Assembly (NCBI GenBank): GCA_002344355.1 | Contig: DDTN01000002.1 | Location: 19,593-83,592, forward strand | DNA from: Proteobacteria bacterium UBA2363 | GTDB taxonomy: Bacteria > Pseudomonadota > Gammaproteobacteria > Xanthomonadales > UBA2363 | Direction of reading: 5' to 3' | DNA: 64,000 nucleotides | Shown here: one piece after another, positions 25,243 through 33,862 of the stretch | How positions within the stretch are numbered: the stretch's first letter is position 1 | Layout of the letters: each line of letters starts with the position of its first letter | The notes under the pieces: model-generated | Database searches by the model: none | What the model was told of the DNA's origin: nothing | The model's input: the letters and a program-made list of their open reading frames with translations, nothing else | Position numbers and translations under genes: made by a program

Positions 25243-28200
25243 TCAGCGCCCCGGCACGGTCCAGGGCCGGGCGCGGCTGTTCGCCCGCGGATGCGGCAGC
25301 GGCTCGGGCTGGCTGCGGGTGGCGTCGCCGCCCTCGCCACGCAAGCGGTAGCGCGGCACCAGGCGCGGCTCCAGGGCGCGCGGCGCCTTGATCTCGAGCG
25401 GCGTCGCGGCGCTGCCGCCGCCGGCCTCGGCGCGCAGGGTGTACTTGCCGGGCAGCGGGAACAGACGATGGCCCAGGCGCACCGACTCGGCGTAGCGGTG
25501 GTGCTGGCGCTGGTCGCGCTGGTCGGCGGCGACCTTGTCCAGGGCCACGGCCTCGGCGGCCAGGGCGAGGTCGCGGTCCAGCGCCAGGTCCCATTCGAAG
25601 CTGTTCAGCCCGGCCACCACCTCGCGCTCGAAGCGGGCGACCGGCTGCTCGTTGCCGTCGACCAGGCTGAAGCGCACGGTGCCGGCAGCCGCGGCCCACA
25701 CGGTGCCGGACAGGCTCGGCAGGTATTCGGGCCGGTCGAACCACGGGTCGGGTTCGCGGCGCCAGCCGCGATCTGCCTGCACGGCATCGAGGTGGAACAG
25801 GTGCACCGGCGCGGCACGCACCGCCGGCGTCAGTTCCTGCACGGGCAGCACGTCGACCACCCAGGCGCTGCGGCCATGGGTGCCGGCGACCAGCTCGCGG
25901 TCGCGCGGGTGCACGAACAGGTCGTGCACCGGCACGTTCGGCAGGTTGCCGTCCAGGCTCGACCAGCTGCCGCCGCGGTCCAGGCTGACGTAGACGCCGC
26001 GGTCGGTGCCGACGTAGAGCACCTCGGGATTGACCGGGTCCTCGCGCACCACGTTGACCGGCTCGGCCGGCAGGCCGGCGCCGATGTCGCGCCAACGGCC
26101 GCCCAGGTCCTCGCTGGCGAACAGGTACACGCGATCGTCGTCCTGGCGGTAGCCGTTGAGGCTGACGTACAGGCGCTCCTCGACGTGCCGCGACAGCTCG
26201 ACGCGGCTAACCCAGCGGCGCGCCGGCAGCCGGGCATCGACCGCCTGCCAGGCCAGCCCGCCGTCGCGGCTGACGTGCACGTGGCCGTCGTCGGTGCCGA
26301 CCGCCAGCAGGCCGAAGCGCCGCGGCGACTCGCTGACCGTGGTGATCGTCGCGAACGGCACGTTGCCGCGCTCGGTGGCGCTGCTCAGGTCCGGGCTGAT
26401 CGCGGTGAAGCCGCGGCCCTTGTCCATCGACCGGTACAGGCGGTTGCTGCCGAAGTAGACGATCTGCGGGTTGTGCGGCGACAGGATCACCGGGCTGTTC
26501 CAGTTGTAGCGCAGCGGCGGCTCGGCCAGCGGCGAGCGCGGCCGTACCTCGTGCCGCTTGCCGTCGGCGTCGATCCGCGAGTAGTTCCCGAACTGCCAGC
26601 CGGTGTAGGTGTGCTTGCCCTCGTCGTCGACCGCCACGTACATGCCGTCGCCGCCGTTGATGAAGGTCCAGTCCTGGCCCAGCTCCCAGCGGGTCCGGCT
26701 GGAGCCCTTCATGGTGCCGTTGTCCTGGGTGCCGCCGTAGACGTTGTAGGGCTCGGCCATGTCCGCGTAGATGGTGTAGAACTGGCCGACCGGCTGGCCG
26801 TCCATGCGCCGCCAGGTGACGCCGCGGTCGTGGCTGATGTCGATGCCGCCGTCGTTGCCGAGCAGGATGCGGTCCGGGTAGTTGGGGTCGATCCACAGCG
26901 CGTGGTGGTCGACGTGGACGTCGCGGTGGTTGGCGTAGCCGCTGAAGGTGGCGCCGCCATCCTCGGAGACGACCAGCGGCACGCCCAGGGCATAGACGCG
27001 CTCGGCATCGGCGGGGTCGACCCGGATCTGCCCGAAGTAGTAGCCGAAGCTGTGCACGACGTTGCGCAGCGGTGCGTCGTGGGTCTGCCGCCAGGCGCCG
27101 CCGGCGTCGTCGCTGCGCCACACGGTCAGGCCCCAGACGTCGGTATCGAACAGCGCGGCGTTGGCGTCGCGCAGCCGCTCGCGCAGGGCGTCCAGGGTGA
27201 CCTTGCCGCTGCGCACGTCGGCGATCAGGGATTTCGCGTCGATCTCGACCGGCAGGTCGCTGCGCCGGATGAAGGCCTCGATCTCCTCGGGGTCCTGGCG
27301 CAGGAATTCCTCGCGGTCCATGGCCGCCAGCCGGCGCGGCGACAGCGGCCGGTCGCCGGCGTGCTGCAGGCCGTCGGGCAGCTCGCGCCACAGGTCGATC
27401 GAGGCGTACACGGTGTCGGGCCGGGAGCGGGCGATGTCCAGGGCGATCCGGCCGATGCCGGCGCCGGACGGGAAGCCGGCCAGGCGCCGCCAGGTGCGGC
27501 CGCCGTCGATGCTCTTGTGCACGGCGCTGCCGGGACCGGATTCTGTGAAGTGCCAGGGCGTGCGCTTGCGGTCCCACAAGGCCGCGTACAGGGTGTCGGG
27601 ATCGGTGGGATGCATGACCAGGTCGCTGGCCCCGGTCCACTCGCCCTCCCCGGCCAGCACCTGGCGCCAGGTGGTGCCGCCGTCCTCGGTCAGGTACACG
27701 CCGCGGCTGCCGCCCGGCGAGTACAGCCGGCCGGCCGCGGCGACGAACACGCGGTCGCCATCGCGCGGATCGACCAGGATGCGGACGATGCGGTCGGCGT
27801 CGGCAAGGCCCTTGTGCTGGAAGCTGGCGCCGCCGTCGTGGCTGACGTAGACGCCATGGCCGCCGTAGTTGGAGCGGGCGGCGTTGGGTTCGCCGGCACC
27901 CAGCCACAGGGTGTCCGGTCGCGAGGGGTCGACCGCGATGTCGCCGGTGACGGTGTTGAACAGCCGGTCGGTCAGCGGCTCGAAGCTGCCGCCGTTGTTG
28001 GTGGTCTTCCAGACGCCGCCGGTGGCGTAGGCGACGTAGAAGGTGTAGGGCTGGCCCGGCACCGACTCGATGTCGACCACCCGCCCGCCCTGCACGACCG
28101 GACCGATGCTGCGCCAGGCCAGGCCGCGGAACGGCGAGGCCTGCTCCATGCGCTGGTGCTGCTGCCAGGCCGCCTCGCGCTCCGCGGTGGTGGCAGGGCC

Positions 28201-28296
28201 GTGGCCACGCGGCCGGGCGTCGGCGATGCTGGCGGCCAGGGTGCCGGCGATGAGCAGGACGAGGCCGGTGACAACCGGCCGGGACAGGGCACGCAT
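25243..28296 (-). CDS. Large exported BNR/sortilin-repeat protein
   Basis: The 1017-residue product has a signal peptide (VVTGLVLLIAGTLAASIADA) and then many BNR/Asp-box repeats that build beta-propellers: SHDGGASF, TEDGGTTW, SIDGGRTW, SEDGGATF and SLDRGGSW. The start of the mature protein (FRGLAWRSIGPVVQGGRVVD) is characteristic of the large bacterial VPS10/sortilin-like proteins often called glycosyl hydrolases by annotation. No glycosidase activity follows from the repeats alone. ATG 28296 is chosen because GGAGG stands eight bases before it; a TTG two codons upstream is less likely. A C-terminal domain after about residue 800 ends in a proline-rich tail. Confidence 0.88.
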   Translation of the reverse strand: MRALSRPVVTGLVLLIAGTLAASIADARPRGHGPATTAEREAAWQQHQRMEQASPFRGLAWRSIGPVVQGGRVVDIESVPGQPYTFYVAYATGGVWKTTNNGGSFEPLTDRLFNTVTGDIAVDPSRPDTLWLGAGEPNAARSNYGGHGVYVSHDGGASFQHKGLADADRIVRILVDPRDGDRVFVAAAGRLYSPGGSRGVYLTEDGGTTWRQVLAGEGEWTGASDLVMHPTDPDTLYAALWDRKRTPWHFTESGPGSAVHKSIDGGRTWRRLAGFPSGAGIGRIALDIARSRPDTVYASIDLWRELPDGLQHAGDRPLSPRRLAAMDREEFLRQDPEEIEAFIRRSDLPVEIDAKSLIADVRSGKVTLDALRERLRDANAALFDTDVWGLTVWRSDDAGGAWRQTHDAPLRNVVHSFGYYFGQIRVDPADAERVYALGVPLVVSEDGGATFSGYANHRDVHVDHHALWIDPNYPDRILLGNDGGIDISHDRGVTWRRMDGQPVGQFYTIYADMAEPYNVYGGTQDNGTMKGSSRTRWELGQDWTFINGGDGMYVAVDDEGKHTYTGWQFGNYSRIDADGKRHEVRPRSPLAEPPLRYNWNSPVILSPHNPQIVYFGSNRLYRSMDKGRGFTAISPDLSSATERGNVPFATITTVSESPRRFGLLAVGTDDGHVHVSRDGGLAWQAVDARLPARRWVSRVELSRHVEERLYVSLNGYRQDDDRVYLFASEDLGGRWRDIGAGLPAEPVNVVREDPVNPEVLYVGTDRGVYVSLDRGGSWSSLDGNLPNVPVHDLFVHPRDRELVAGTHGRSAWVVDVLPVQELTPAVRAAPVHLFHLDAVQADRGWRREPDPWFDRPEYLPSLSGTVWAAAAGTVRFSLVDGNEQPVARFEREVVAGLNSFEWDLALDRDLALAAEAVALDKVAADQRDQRQHHRYAESVRLGHRLFPLPGKYTLRAEAGGGSAATPLEIKAPRALEPRLVPRYRLRGEGGDATRSQPEPLPHPRANSRARPWTVPGR

Positions 28297-28429
28297 GGGC
28301 AATTCCTCCGGGGCAGGGCCACGACTCTAGCCGGGTTGCCGCCGGCGCAGACTCGGGTCGTGGCGCCGGAACGGGCGCCCGGCGCGGCGAGCCGGTGCTG
28401 CGCAGGGGTCAGAGTCACTTTCCTGAGGA

Positions 28430-28504
28430 GGGGTCAGAGTCACTTTCCGGCCGGGCATGACCGCAAGTGCCGGGAGGTACGTGCCGGAAAGTGACTCTGA
28501 CCCC
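28430..28504. mobile_element. Palindromic REP-like element, intergenic copy
   Basis: Arms 28430-28451 and 28483-28504 are perfect inverted repeats of 22 bases containing GGGGTCAGAGTCACTTTCC, around a 31-base loop. An extra left half-arm (19 bases) stands at 28405-28423 in the same orientation. A run of C ends at 28510, next to the response-regulator stop codon. The same arms occur in the element at 35720-35803. The arms resemble sequences I associate with REP-associated transposases, none of which is encoded here. Confidence 0.75.
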
Positions 28505-28510
28505 CCCCCC

Positions 28511-29380
28511 TCAGCGCAGCGCCGCGGTCCGGAAGCCGCGCTTGATCAGGCCGCCGATGCCATCGACCGAGCGCTTCAGCAGCACCGCCTCGGCGACGGC
28601 ATGCAGGGCCGCTTCGCTTGGCGGCTTCACCAGGTAGCCGTCGCAGCCGGCCAGCGCCCCCTTGGACCGGTCGAACGGCGACAGCCGCGAGCTCAGCAAC
28701 ACCACCGGCAGGCTGCGCGTATAGGGGTCGCGCTTGATCTGGCGACACAGCTCGTAGCCGTCGGTGCCGGCCAGCGCCGCGTCGAGCAGGACCAGGTCGA
28801 AGTTGCCGTTGGCGACCAGGGCGGCCACCCGCGGCGCGCTGGTCGCGGCCGTGGTGCCGATGCCGCAGCGACGAAGCCCGTCCGCCAGCGCCACGCGTAC
28901 CGCCTCGTCGGCGTCGGCGACCAGGGCATTCAGCGGCGCCAGCGGCCGCGGCCCGGCGGCCACCGCGGGTTCCGTGGACCAGGGCAACCGTGCCGTCGAG
29001 GCGGCGGGCGCCGGGGTGCCGGCCCGTGCCGCCCTGGGCAGGGCCGGCAGGCCGTCGGCGACCAGGGTCGCCAACAGGTCCTGGATCCCGACCAGCAGAC
29101 GGGCGCGCGCCAGGCGGTAGCGGCTGCTGCCCGCCAGGCCGTCATCGGAAATGCAGATCGCCGGCAGCGCCGGATGCGCCTCGCGCAGTCTCGCCAGCAG
29201 GCGCAGGGAGCGCTCGGAGCCGGCGTCGACGATCGCGATCTCGGCCTGCGCCGCCCGGTCGGCGAGCACCGCCTCGTAATGCGCCGCGTCTCCGCCGAGC
29301 CGCGCCAGCGCGACCTTGAGCAGGCGCTCCTCGCGCCCGGCAAGGGCGCACAGGGCGATCTTGATTCGTCTCGTCGACAC
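28511..29380 (-). CDS. Response regulator with a C-terminal receiver domain
   Basis: The 289-residue protein has a normal receiver domain at about 165-285. It has acidic residues in LVADADEAV, the phosphate-accepting aspartate in DLVLLDAALAGTDGYELC, and the lysine in GYLVKPP. The N-terminal half (ALCALAGREERLLKVALARL to ISDDGLAG) looks like a degenerate second receiver without the acceptor residues. There is no DNA-binding output domain, so it probably acts through protein contacts. GTG 29380 is the most likely start although CGGAGG is 12 bases away. No histidine kinase is adjacent. Confidence 0.8.
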   Translation of the reverse strand: MSTRRIKIALCALAGREERLLKVALARLGGDAAHYEAVLADRAAQAEIAIVDAGSERSLRLLARLREAHPALPAICISDDGLAGSSRYRLARARLLVGIQDLLATLVADGLPALPRAARAGTPAPAASTARLPWSTEPAVAAGPRPLAPLNALVADADEAVRVALADGLRRCGIGTTAATSAPRVAALVANGNFDLVLLDAALAGTDGYELCRQIKRDPYTRSLPVVLLSSRLSPFDRSKGALAGCDGYLVKPPSEAALHAVAEAVLLKRSVDGIGGLIKRGFRTAALR

Positions 29381-29523
29381 CGCGTCGCCAGGCCTCCGGT
29401 CCCGTAGGCGACAATCTAGCGCCTTCGACGCCGGGACGCTGAAGCGGCGCGTGGGACAAAGGGCGCGCATGCGCCCTCGCGGCCCGTCCGGTCCGGGACG
29501 ATGCCGGCCCGGACCCAACGGGA

Positions 29524-29550
29524 CTGGCCCGGGCCCAGGGCCCGGGCCAG
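29524..29550 (-). terminator. Perfect palindromic hairpin after the DUF4394 gene
   Basis: Thirteen-base arms 29524-29536 and 29538-29550 around a single base form a perfect palindrome just past the stop codon at 29557-29559 on the minus strand. There is no T tract. Confidence 0.5.
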
Positions 29551-29556
29551 CGGGCC

Positions 29557-31185
29557 TCAGGCGGAGCGACGCATGGCGACCACGCCCACGGACAGCAGGG
29601 CGAGCATCATCAACAGCAGGGCCAGGGGATTGTCGACCGGCACCGCCTGGGTGCCGGCCGGCGGCGGCTGCGGACCGCCCGTGATCGGCACCGGCGAGAT
29701 CGCCAGCCCGACCAGGGTCGGATTGCCGCCGATCGCGCCGACCAGCTGCGCCTGGCCGGAACCCAGGTCGATGCCGTACAGGCCGGTGCTGCCCGCCACG
29801 CTCAGCGCCGCCAGCGGCGTGTTGTTGCCGGCGCTGGTGAGGATGTCGAAGCCGGTGGCCGCGTCGACGGCGACGCCGAGCGGGCCGATCGCCACCTGGG
29901 TGCCGTCGTTGGGCGGGCTCTGCAGCAGCAGACGGTCGCCCGCGGCATCGATGTTGAACAGCGCCGTGCTGGTCGCGCCGGCCACCGCGTTGGTGTAGGC
30001 CGAGCCGCCGACCAGGAAGCCGCCGGGATTGACCGGCCCGTCGACCAGGGTCTCGCCGGTGTCGACGTTGATGCGCAGGTTCTGGCCGGTATCGGAGACC
30101 ACGCGCAGGCGGTCAGGCACCGGGTTGAAGTCGACCCCGAACCGGGTACCCGTCGGCGCGACGCTGAGCGTGCTGGCCAGGGTGGCGGCGCCGGTGGCCG
30201 GGCTGATCGTGTACAGGCGGCCGCTGCCGGACAGCCCGTACAGCAGTCCGTTGGCCGGCCGGAAGTCGATGCCGACCAGGGTGTCGCCCGCCTGCAGGCC
30301 GGTCACCGGCACCGTCGCCTGGACCGTGCCCGGCGCGGTGACGCTGAAGCGCACCAGCAGGTTGCCGGCGGTCAGGCCGATGCCGGTCGCGCCTGCCGGC
30401 GCGGGCGGCAGCACCGGCGCGGCAAGCACGGCCAGGCCGCGCAGGGCCGGGTTGCCGGCGACCGCGCCGACCAGGGTCGCGGCGCCGGTGGTCAGGTTCA
30501 CCGTGTAGAGGCCGGTGCTGCCGCCGACCCGGAACACGGCGTAGGCGGTGTCGATGCCGGCGGCGGTGCGCACGTCGAAACCGTGGTTGCCGTCGGCATC
30601 CAGGGTCACGCCCAGCGGTCCGACCGGCGCCACGGTGCCGTCGTTGGGCGGGTTCTGCAGCAGCAACTGGCTGGCCGCGACGTCGATGTCGTACAGCGCC
30701 GTGGTGGCGGCGCCGGCGACGCTGTTGATGTAGGCGGCAGCGGCGATCACCGGACCGGCGGGGTTGATCGGGCCGTCGACCAGGGTGGCGCCGGTATCGA
30801 CGTTGATGCGCAGGTTCTGGCCGGTGTCCGAGATCACCCGCAGGCGGTCGGGGACCGGATTGAAGTCGGTCGCGAATGCCGCGCCGGCAAGGGCCACGTC
30901 CAGGGTCGAACGGAGCGTCGCCGCGCCGGTGGCCGGGTCGACCGTGTACAGCCGACCGGCCGTGGTCAGGCCGTAGAGCTCGCCGGTGGCGGGACGGACG
31001 TCCAGGCCGACCAGGGTTTCGCCGGCCTGCAGGCCGGTCACCGGCGTGCTGGCGAGCACCGCGCCGGGCGCGGTCGCCGGGAACCGGACCAGGGTATTGC
31101 CGTCGGTCAGGCCGACCAGGGTTTGCGCATACGCCGCCGTGCTGGACAGCAGCACGGTGGCCAGGAACAACAGGCGATGAAGCAT
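29557..31185 (-). CDS. Exported tandem DUF4394 protein with a C-terminal membrane anchor
   Basis: The 542-residue product has a signal peptide (MLHRLLFLATVLLSSTAAYA) and two similar DUF4394 domains of about 240 residues each. Both contain DFNPVPDRLRV, SDTGQNLRINVDTG and PPNDGT. The domain is predicted to be a beta-propeller; its function is unknown. The C-terminus reads VPVDNPLALLLMMLALLSVG and then VVAMRRSA, a short motif, one span and basic residues. This matches the layout of protein-sorting signals such as IPTL-CTERM. GGGAG precedes ATG 31185. The two halves point to an internal duplication. Confidence 0.88.
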   Translation of the reverse strand: MLHRLLFLATVLLSSTAAYAQTLVGLTDGNTLVRFPATAPGAVLASTPVTGLQAGETLVGLDVRPATGELYGLTTAGRLYTVDPATGAATLRSTLDVALAGAAFATDFNPVPDRLRVISDTGQNLRINVDTGATLVDGPINPAGPVIAAAAYINSVAGAATTALYDIDVAASQLLLQNPPNDGTVAPVGPLGVTLDADGNHGFDVRTAAGIDTAYAVFRVGGSTGLYTVNLTTGAATLVGAVAGNPALRGLAVLAAPVLPPAPAGATGIGLTAGNLLVRFSVTAPGTVQATVPVTGLQAGDTLVGIDFRPANGLLYGLSGSGRLYTISPATGAATLASTLSVAPTGTRFGVDFNPVPDRLRVVSDTGQNLRINVDTGETLVDGPVNPGGFLVGGSAYTNAVAGATSTALFNIDAAGDRLLLQSPPNDGTQVAIGPLGVAVDAATGFDILTSAGNNTPLAALSVAGSTGLYGIDLGSGQAQLVGAIGGNPTLVGLAISPVPITGGPQPPPAGTQAVPVDNPLALLLMMLALLSVGVVAMRRSA

Positions 31186-31430
31186 GCGGGAGTCTCCCTT
31201 GTTTGGGCAGGCTCCGGGCATACGGCCGGCAGTGTCGATCGGATGCACGTCGCCCGGCATTTTTCGCCAACGCGCGATTTGTCGGCATCTGGAGAGTGCA
31301 AATGTCGACCCCGTGTGCAGGCGGCGTCGCCGAACCGTCGAAGTTGCGTGAAGAAGCGTCCTTGCACGGCGTCTCTGGTGCGGTCCCCGCCGGTCGATCC
31401 CGCCCGCGTCGCGTGACGACGCCGGCGCCT

Positions 31431-33200
31431 TCAGCCCAGCGGCCAGAACATCGGGATCAGGACGATCGCCACCACCGCGAACAGCAGGTTCAGCGGCACG
31501 CCGATCCGCACGAAATCCCCGAACCGGTAGCCGCCGGCGTTGTAGACCATGGTGTTGGTCTGGTAGCCGACCGGGGTGGCGAAGCTGGTCGAGGCGGCGA
31601 ACGCCACCGCGACCAGGAACGGCGTCGGATCGACGCCCAGGCCCTGTGCCGTGGCCACCGCGATCGGCGCCATCAGGACCGCGCAGGCGTTGTTGCTCAT
31701 CGCCTCGGTCAGCAGGGAGGTGAGCAGGTAGACCACCGCCAGCGCGGCGACCGGTCCGGCGCCACCGACCAGGGCCATCGCCTGCGCGGCGACCGCCTGG
31801 GCCGCCCCGGAGCTGGTCAGGGCGATGCCCAGCGGCAGCACGCCCGCGAGCAGGATGATCACCCGCCAGTCGATGGCATCGTAGATCTCGTCGGCGCGCA
31901 GGCAGCCGGCCAGCACCATCAGCACCGCGCCGGCGAGGGCCGTCACCACGATGTCGGCCACGCCGAGCGCGGCCAGGGCCACCACCCCGGCCATGATCGC
32001 CAGCGCCAGCGGCGCGCGGCGGCGGGAGCCGCGGTCGTCCTCCTTCTCGGTCAGCACCAGCAGGTTGGGATTGGCGCGCAGCTCCGCCATCTCACCGGCC
32101 GGCACCAGCAGCAACAGGACGTCGCCGAGCGCCAGGGGCACGTGCTTGAGCTGCTCCCGGATCACCTCGCCACGGCGCTGGATGGCGAGCACCGCCGCGC
32201 TGGTGTGCCAGTGGAACTCCGTCCCGGCCAGGGTGTTGCCGGCCAGCCGCGAATTGGGCGCGACCATCGCCTCGACGAGCAGGCGGTCGTCGTCCTGGAG
32301 CGCCTCGTCGCGCAGCCGGAATTCCGGCTCGAAGGCCAGCCGCTCGCGTTCGTGCAGCGCCTGGATCTGCTGCCAGTCGCCACGCACCAGCAGGACGTCG
32401 CCGGCGCGCAGACGCTCGCTGCGCGGCGACCAGACCTTGCCGTCCTCGCGCAGCAGTTCGAGCACGTACACGCCCTGCTCGCCCAGCTTCGCTTCCTCGA
32501 CGCTGCGGCCGACCAGGGCGGCGCCATGCGGCACGCGCAGCTCGGTGATGTATTTCCCGAGCTGGTAGTCGCGGATCAGCTCGCCGCCGCGCCGGTCGGC
32601 CAGCAGCCAGGGACCGGCCAGCAGCAGGTAGGCGAAGCCGACCGCCATGGTCACCAGGCCGAGCAGGGTGAACTCGAACATCGCGAAGCCGGGCAGGCCC
32701 ATGTCGCGGGCGATGGAATGCACCAGGAGGTTTGTGGAGGTGCCGATCAGGGTGCACACGCCGCCCATCTGCGAGGCATAGGAGAGCGGGATCAGCACCT
32801 TCGAGTGCGACATGCCCCGCTGTGCCGTGGCCGCCATCACCAGCGGCAGGAACACGGCCACCGCCGCGGTGTTGTTGACGAAGGCGGAGACCAGGCCGAC
32901 GCTGGCCATCACCATCAGCACCAGCAGCCAGGGCCGGTGGCCCCAGCGGGCGATCGCGCCGGCGACGAAGCGCAGGGCGCCGGTGCGCTGCAGGCCGGCG
33001 CTGAGCACGAACATCGCAGCCACCGTGATGGTGGCCTGGCTGGAGAAACCCGACAGGCCCTGGGCCGGGGTCACCAGGCCCAGCACCAGCAGCAGGACCA
33101 GGACCAGCAGGGCGACGATGTCGACCGGCAGCTTCTCGCTGGCGAACAGGGCCACCGCCAGGCCCAGCAGGGCAAGCACCATCCAGGCCTCGACCGCCAT
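31431..33200 (-). CDS. SLC13-family anion permease with two TrkA-C-like domains
   Basis: The 589-residue membrane protein belongs to the citrate/sulfate/dicarboxylate transporter superfamily. Two sets of spans flank a soluble middle (about 205-380) that holds two RCK-C/TrkA-C-type domains, seen at ELRVPHGAALVGRSVEEAKL and at VEAMVAPNSRLAGNTLAG. Pore motifs are VNNTAAVAVFLPLV and SNNACAVLMAPIAVA, the paired asparagine motifs of this superfamily. The substrate (sulfate or a carboxylate) is not decided by sequence. It is 17 bases downstream of the isomerase gene in the same direction. Confidence 0.88.
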   Translation of the reverse strand: MAVEAWMVLALLGLAVALFASEKLPVDIVALLVLVLLLVLGLVTPAQGLSGFSSQATITVAAMFVLSAGLQRTGALRFVAGAIARWGHRPWLLVLMVMASVGLVSAFVNNTAAVAVFLPLVMAATAQRGMSHSKVLIPLSYASQMGGVCTLIGTSTNLLVHSIARDMGLPGFAMFEFTLLGLVTMAVGFAYLLLAGPWLLADRRGGELIRDYQLGKYITELRVPHGAALVGRSVEEAKLGEQGVYVLELLREDGKVWSPRSERLRAGDVLLVRGDWQQIQALHERERLAFEPEFRLRDEALQDDDRLLVEAMVAPNSRLAGNTLAGTEFHWHTSAAVLAIQRRGEVIREQLKHVPLALGDVLLLLVPAGEMAELRANPNLLVLTEKEDDRGSRRRAPLALAIMAGVVALAALGVADIVVTALAGAVLMVLAGCLRADEIYDAIDWRVIILLAGVLPLGIALTSSGAAQAVAAQAMALVGGAGPVAALAVVYLLTSLLTEAMSNNACAVLMAPIAVATAQGLGVDPTPFLVAVAFAASTSFATPVGYQTNTMVYNAGGYRFGDFVRIGVPLNLLFAVVAIVLIPMFWPLG

Positions 33201-33217
33201 CTGCCGGCTCCGTGCGC

Positions 33218-33862
33218 TCAGTCGGTCCGGCGCTGGACCGCGGCCGGCAGGACCTCGAGGGCCCGCATGGCCGGATCCTCGAAGCCGGCACGGTCGGCCA
33301 GCCAGTCCGCCGCCATCGCGGTGGCGTCGTCGCCCCAGAAGGTCTCGCCGGCGATCGCCAGCGTCGGCACGCCGAACACGCCGGCGGCGATCGCCGCCGC
33401 GGTGTTGGCCTGCAGCCGCGCCTTGACGCCCGGATCGGCGATCGCCGCGGCGACGTCGGCGATGCCCAGGCGACCGGCGACCGGTTCCAGCGCGGCCGCG
33501 CCGTCGCCCGCCCTGCCCTGGCCCCAGACGTGGTCGAGCACCGCGGCCACCGCCGCGTGGCTGCCACCGGCGGCGAGGATCAGCCGCAGCGCCGGCAGGG
33601 GATTGAACGGATGCGCCGGCGGGAACGTCAGGTGCAGGCCGTCGCGGCGGGCACGCCAGAGCACGTGGCGGTAGGTGAAGCGACGCTTGCCCGGGGTTTC
33701 CGCCGGCCCCAGGGTGCGATGGTGCGCCAGCAGGCCCGCCAGCAGCACCGGCACCGGGCGCAGCCGCGCCGCCAGCGCCGGATGGTCGCGCTGCAGCCGC
33801 TGCCATTGCAGCCAGGCGAACGGCGAGATCACGTCGAAATACCAGTCGACCGGCTCAGTCAT
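33218..33862 (-). CDS. DsbA-fold 2-hydroxychromene-2-carboxylate isomerase-like protein
   Basis: The 214-residue protein begins VDWYFDVISPFAWLQWQRL, the pattern of glutathione-dependent 2-hydroxychromene-2-carboxylate isomerases, which use a serine in place of the DsbA cysteine. The later GVFGVPTLAIAGETFWGDD is the thioredoxin-fold cis-proline and binding segment. Such enzymes act in naphthalene-type ring degradation, but many genomic members have unknown substrates. Its start overlaps the end of the molybdoenzyme gene by eight bases, suggesting coupled translation. Confidence 0.85.
   Translation of the reverse strand: MTEPVDWYFDVISPFAWLQWQRLQRDHPALAARLRPVPVLLAGLLAHHRTLGPAETPGKRRFTYRHVLWRARRDGLHLTFPPAHPFNPLPALRLILAAGGSHAAVAAVLDHVWGQGRAGDGAAALEPVAGRLGIADVAAAIADPGVKARLQANTAAAIAAGVFGVPTLAIAGETFWGDDATAMAADWLADRAGFEDPAMRALEVLPAAVQRRTD

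Noticed and set aside
31186..31430. Promoter with TTGCAC and ACAAAT upstream of the DUF4394 gene
   Set aside because: The spacing of 13 bases is too short for a normal promoter, so I do not list it.
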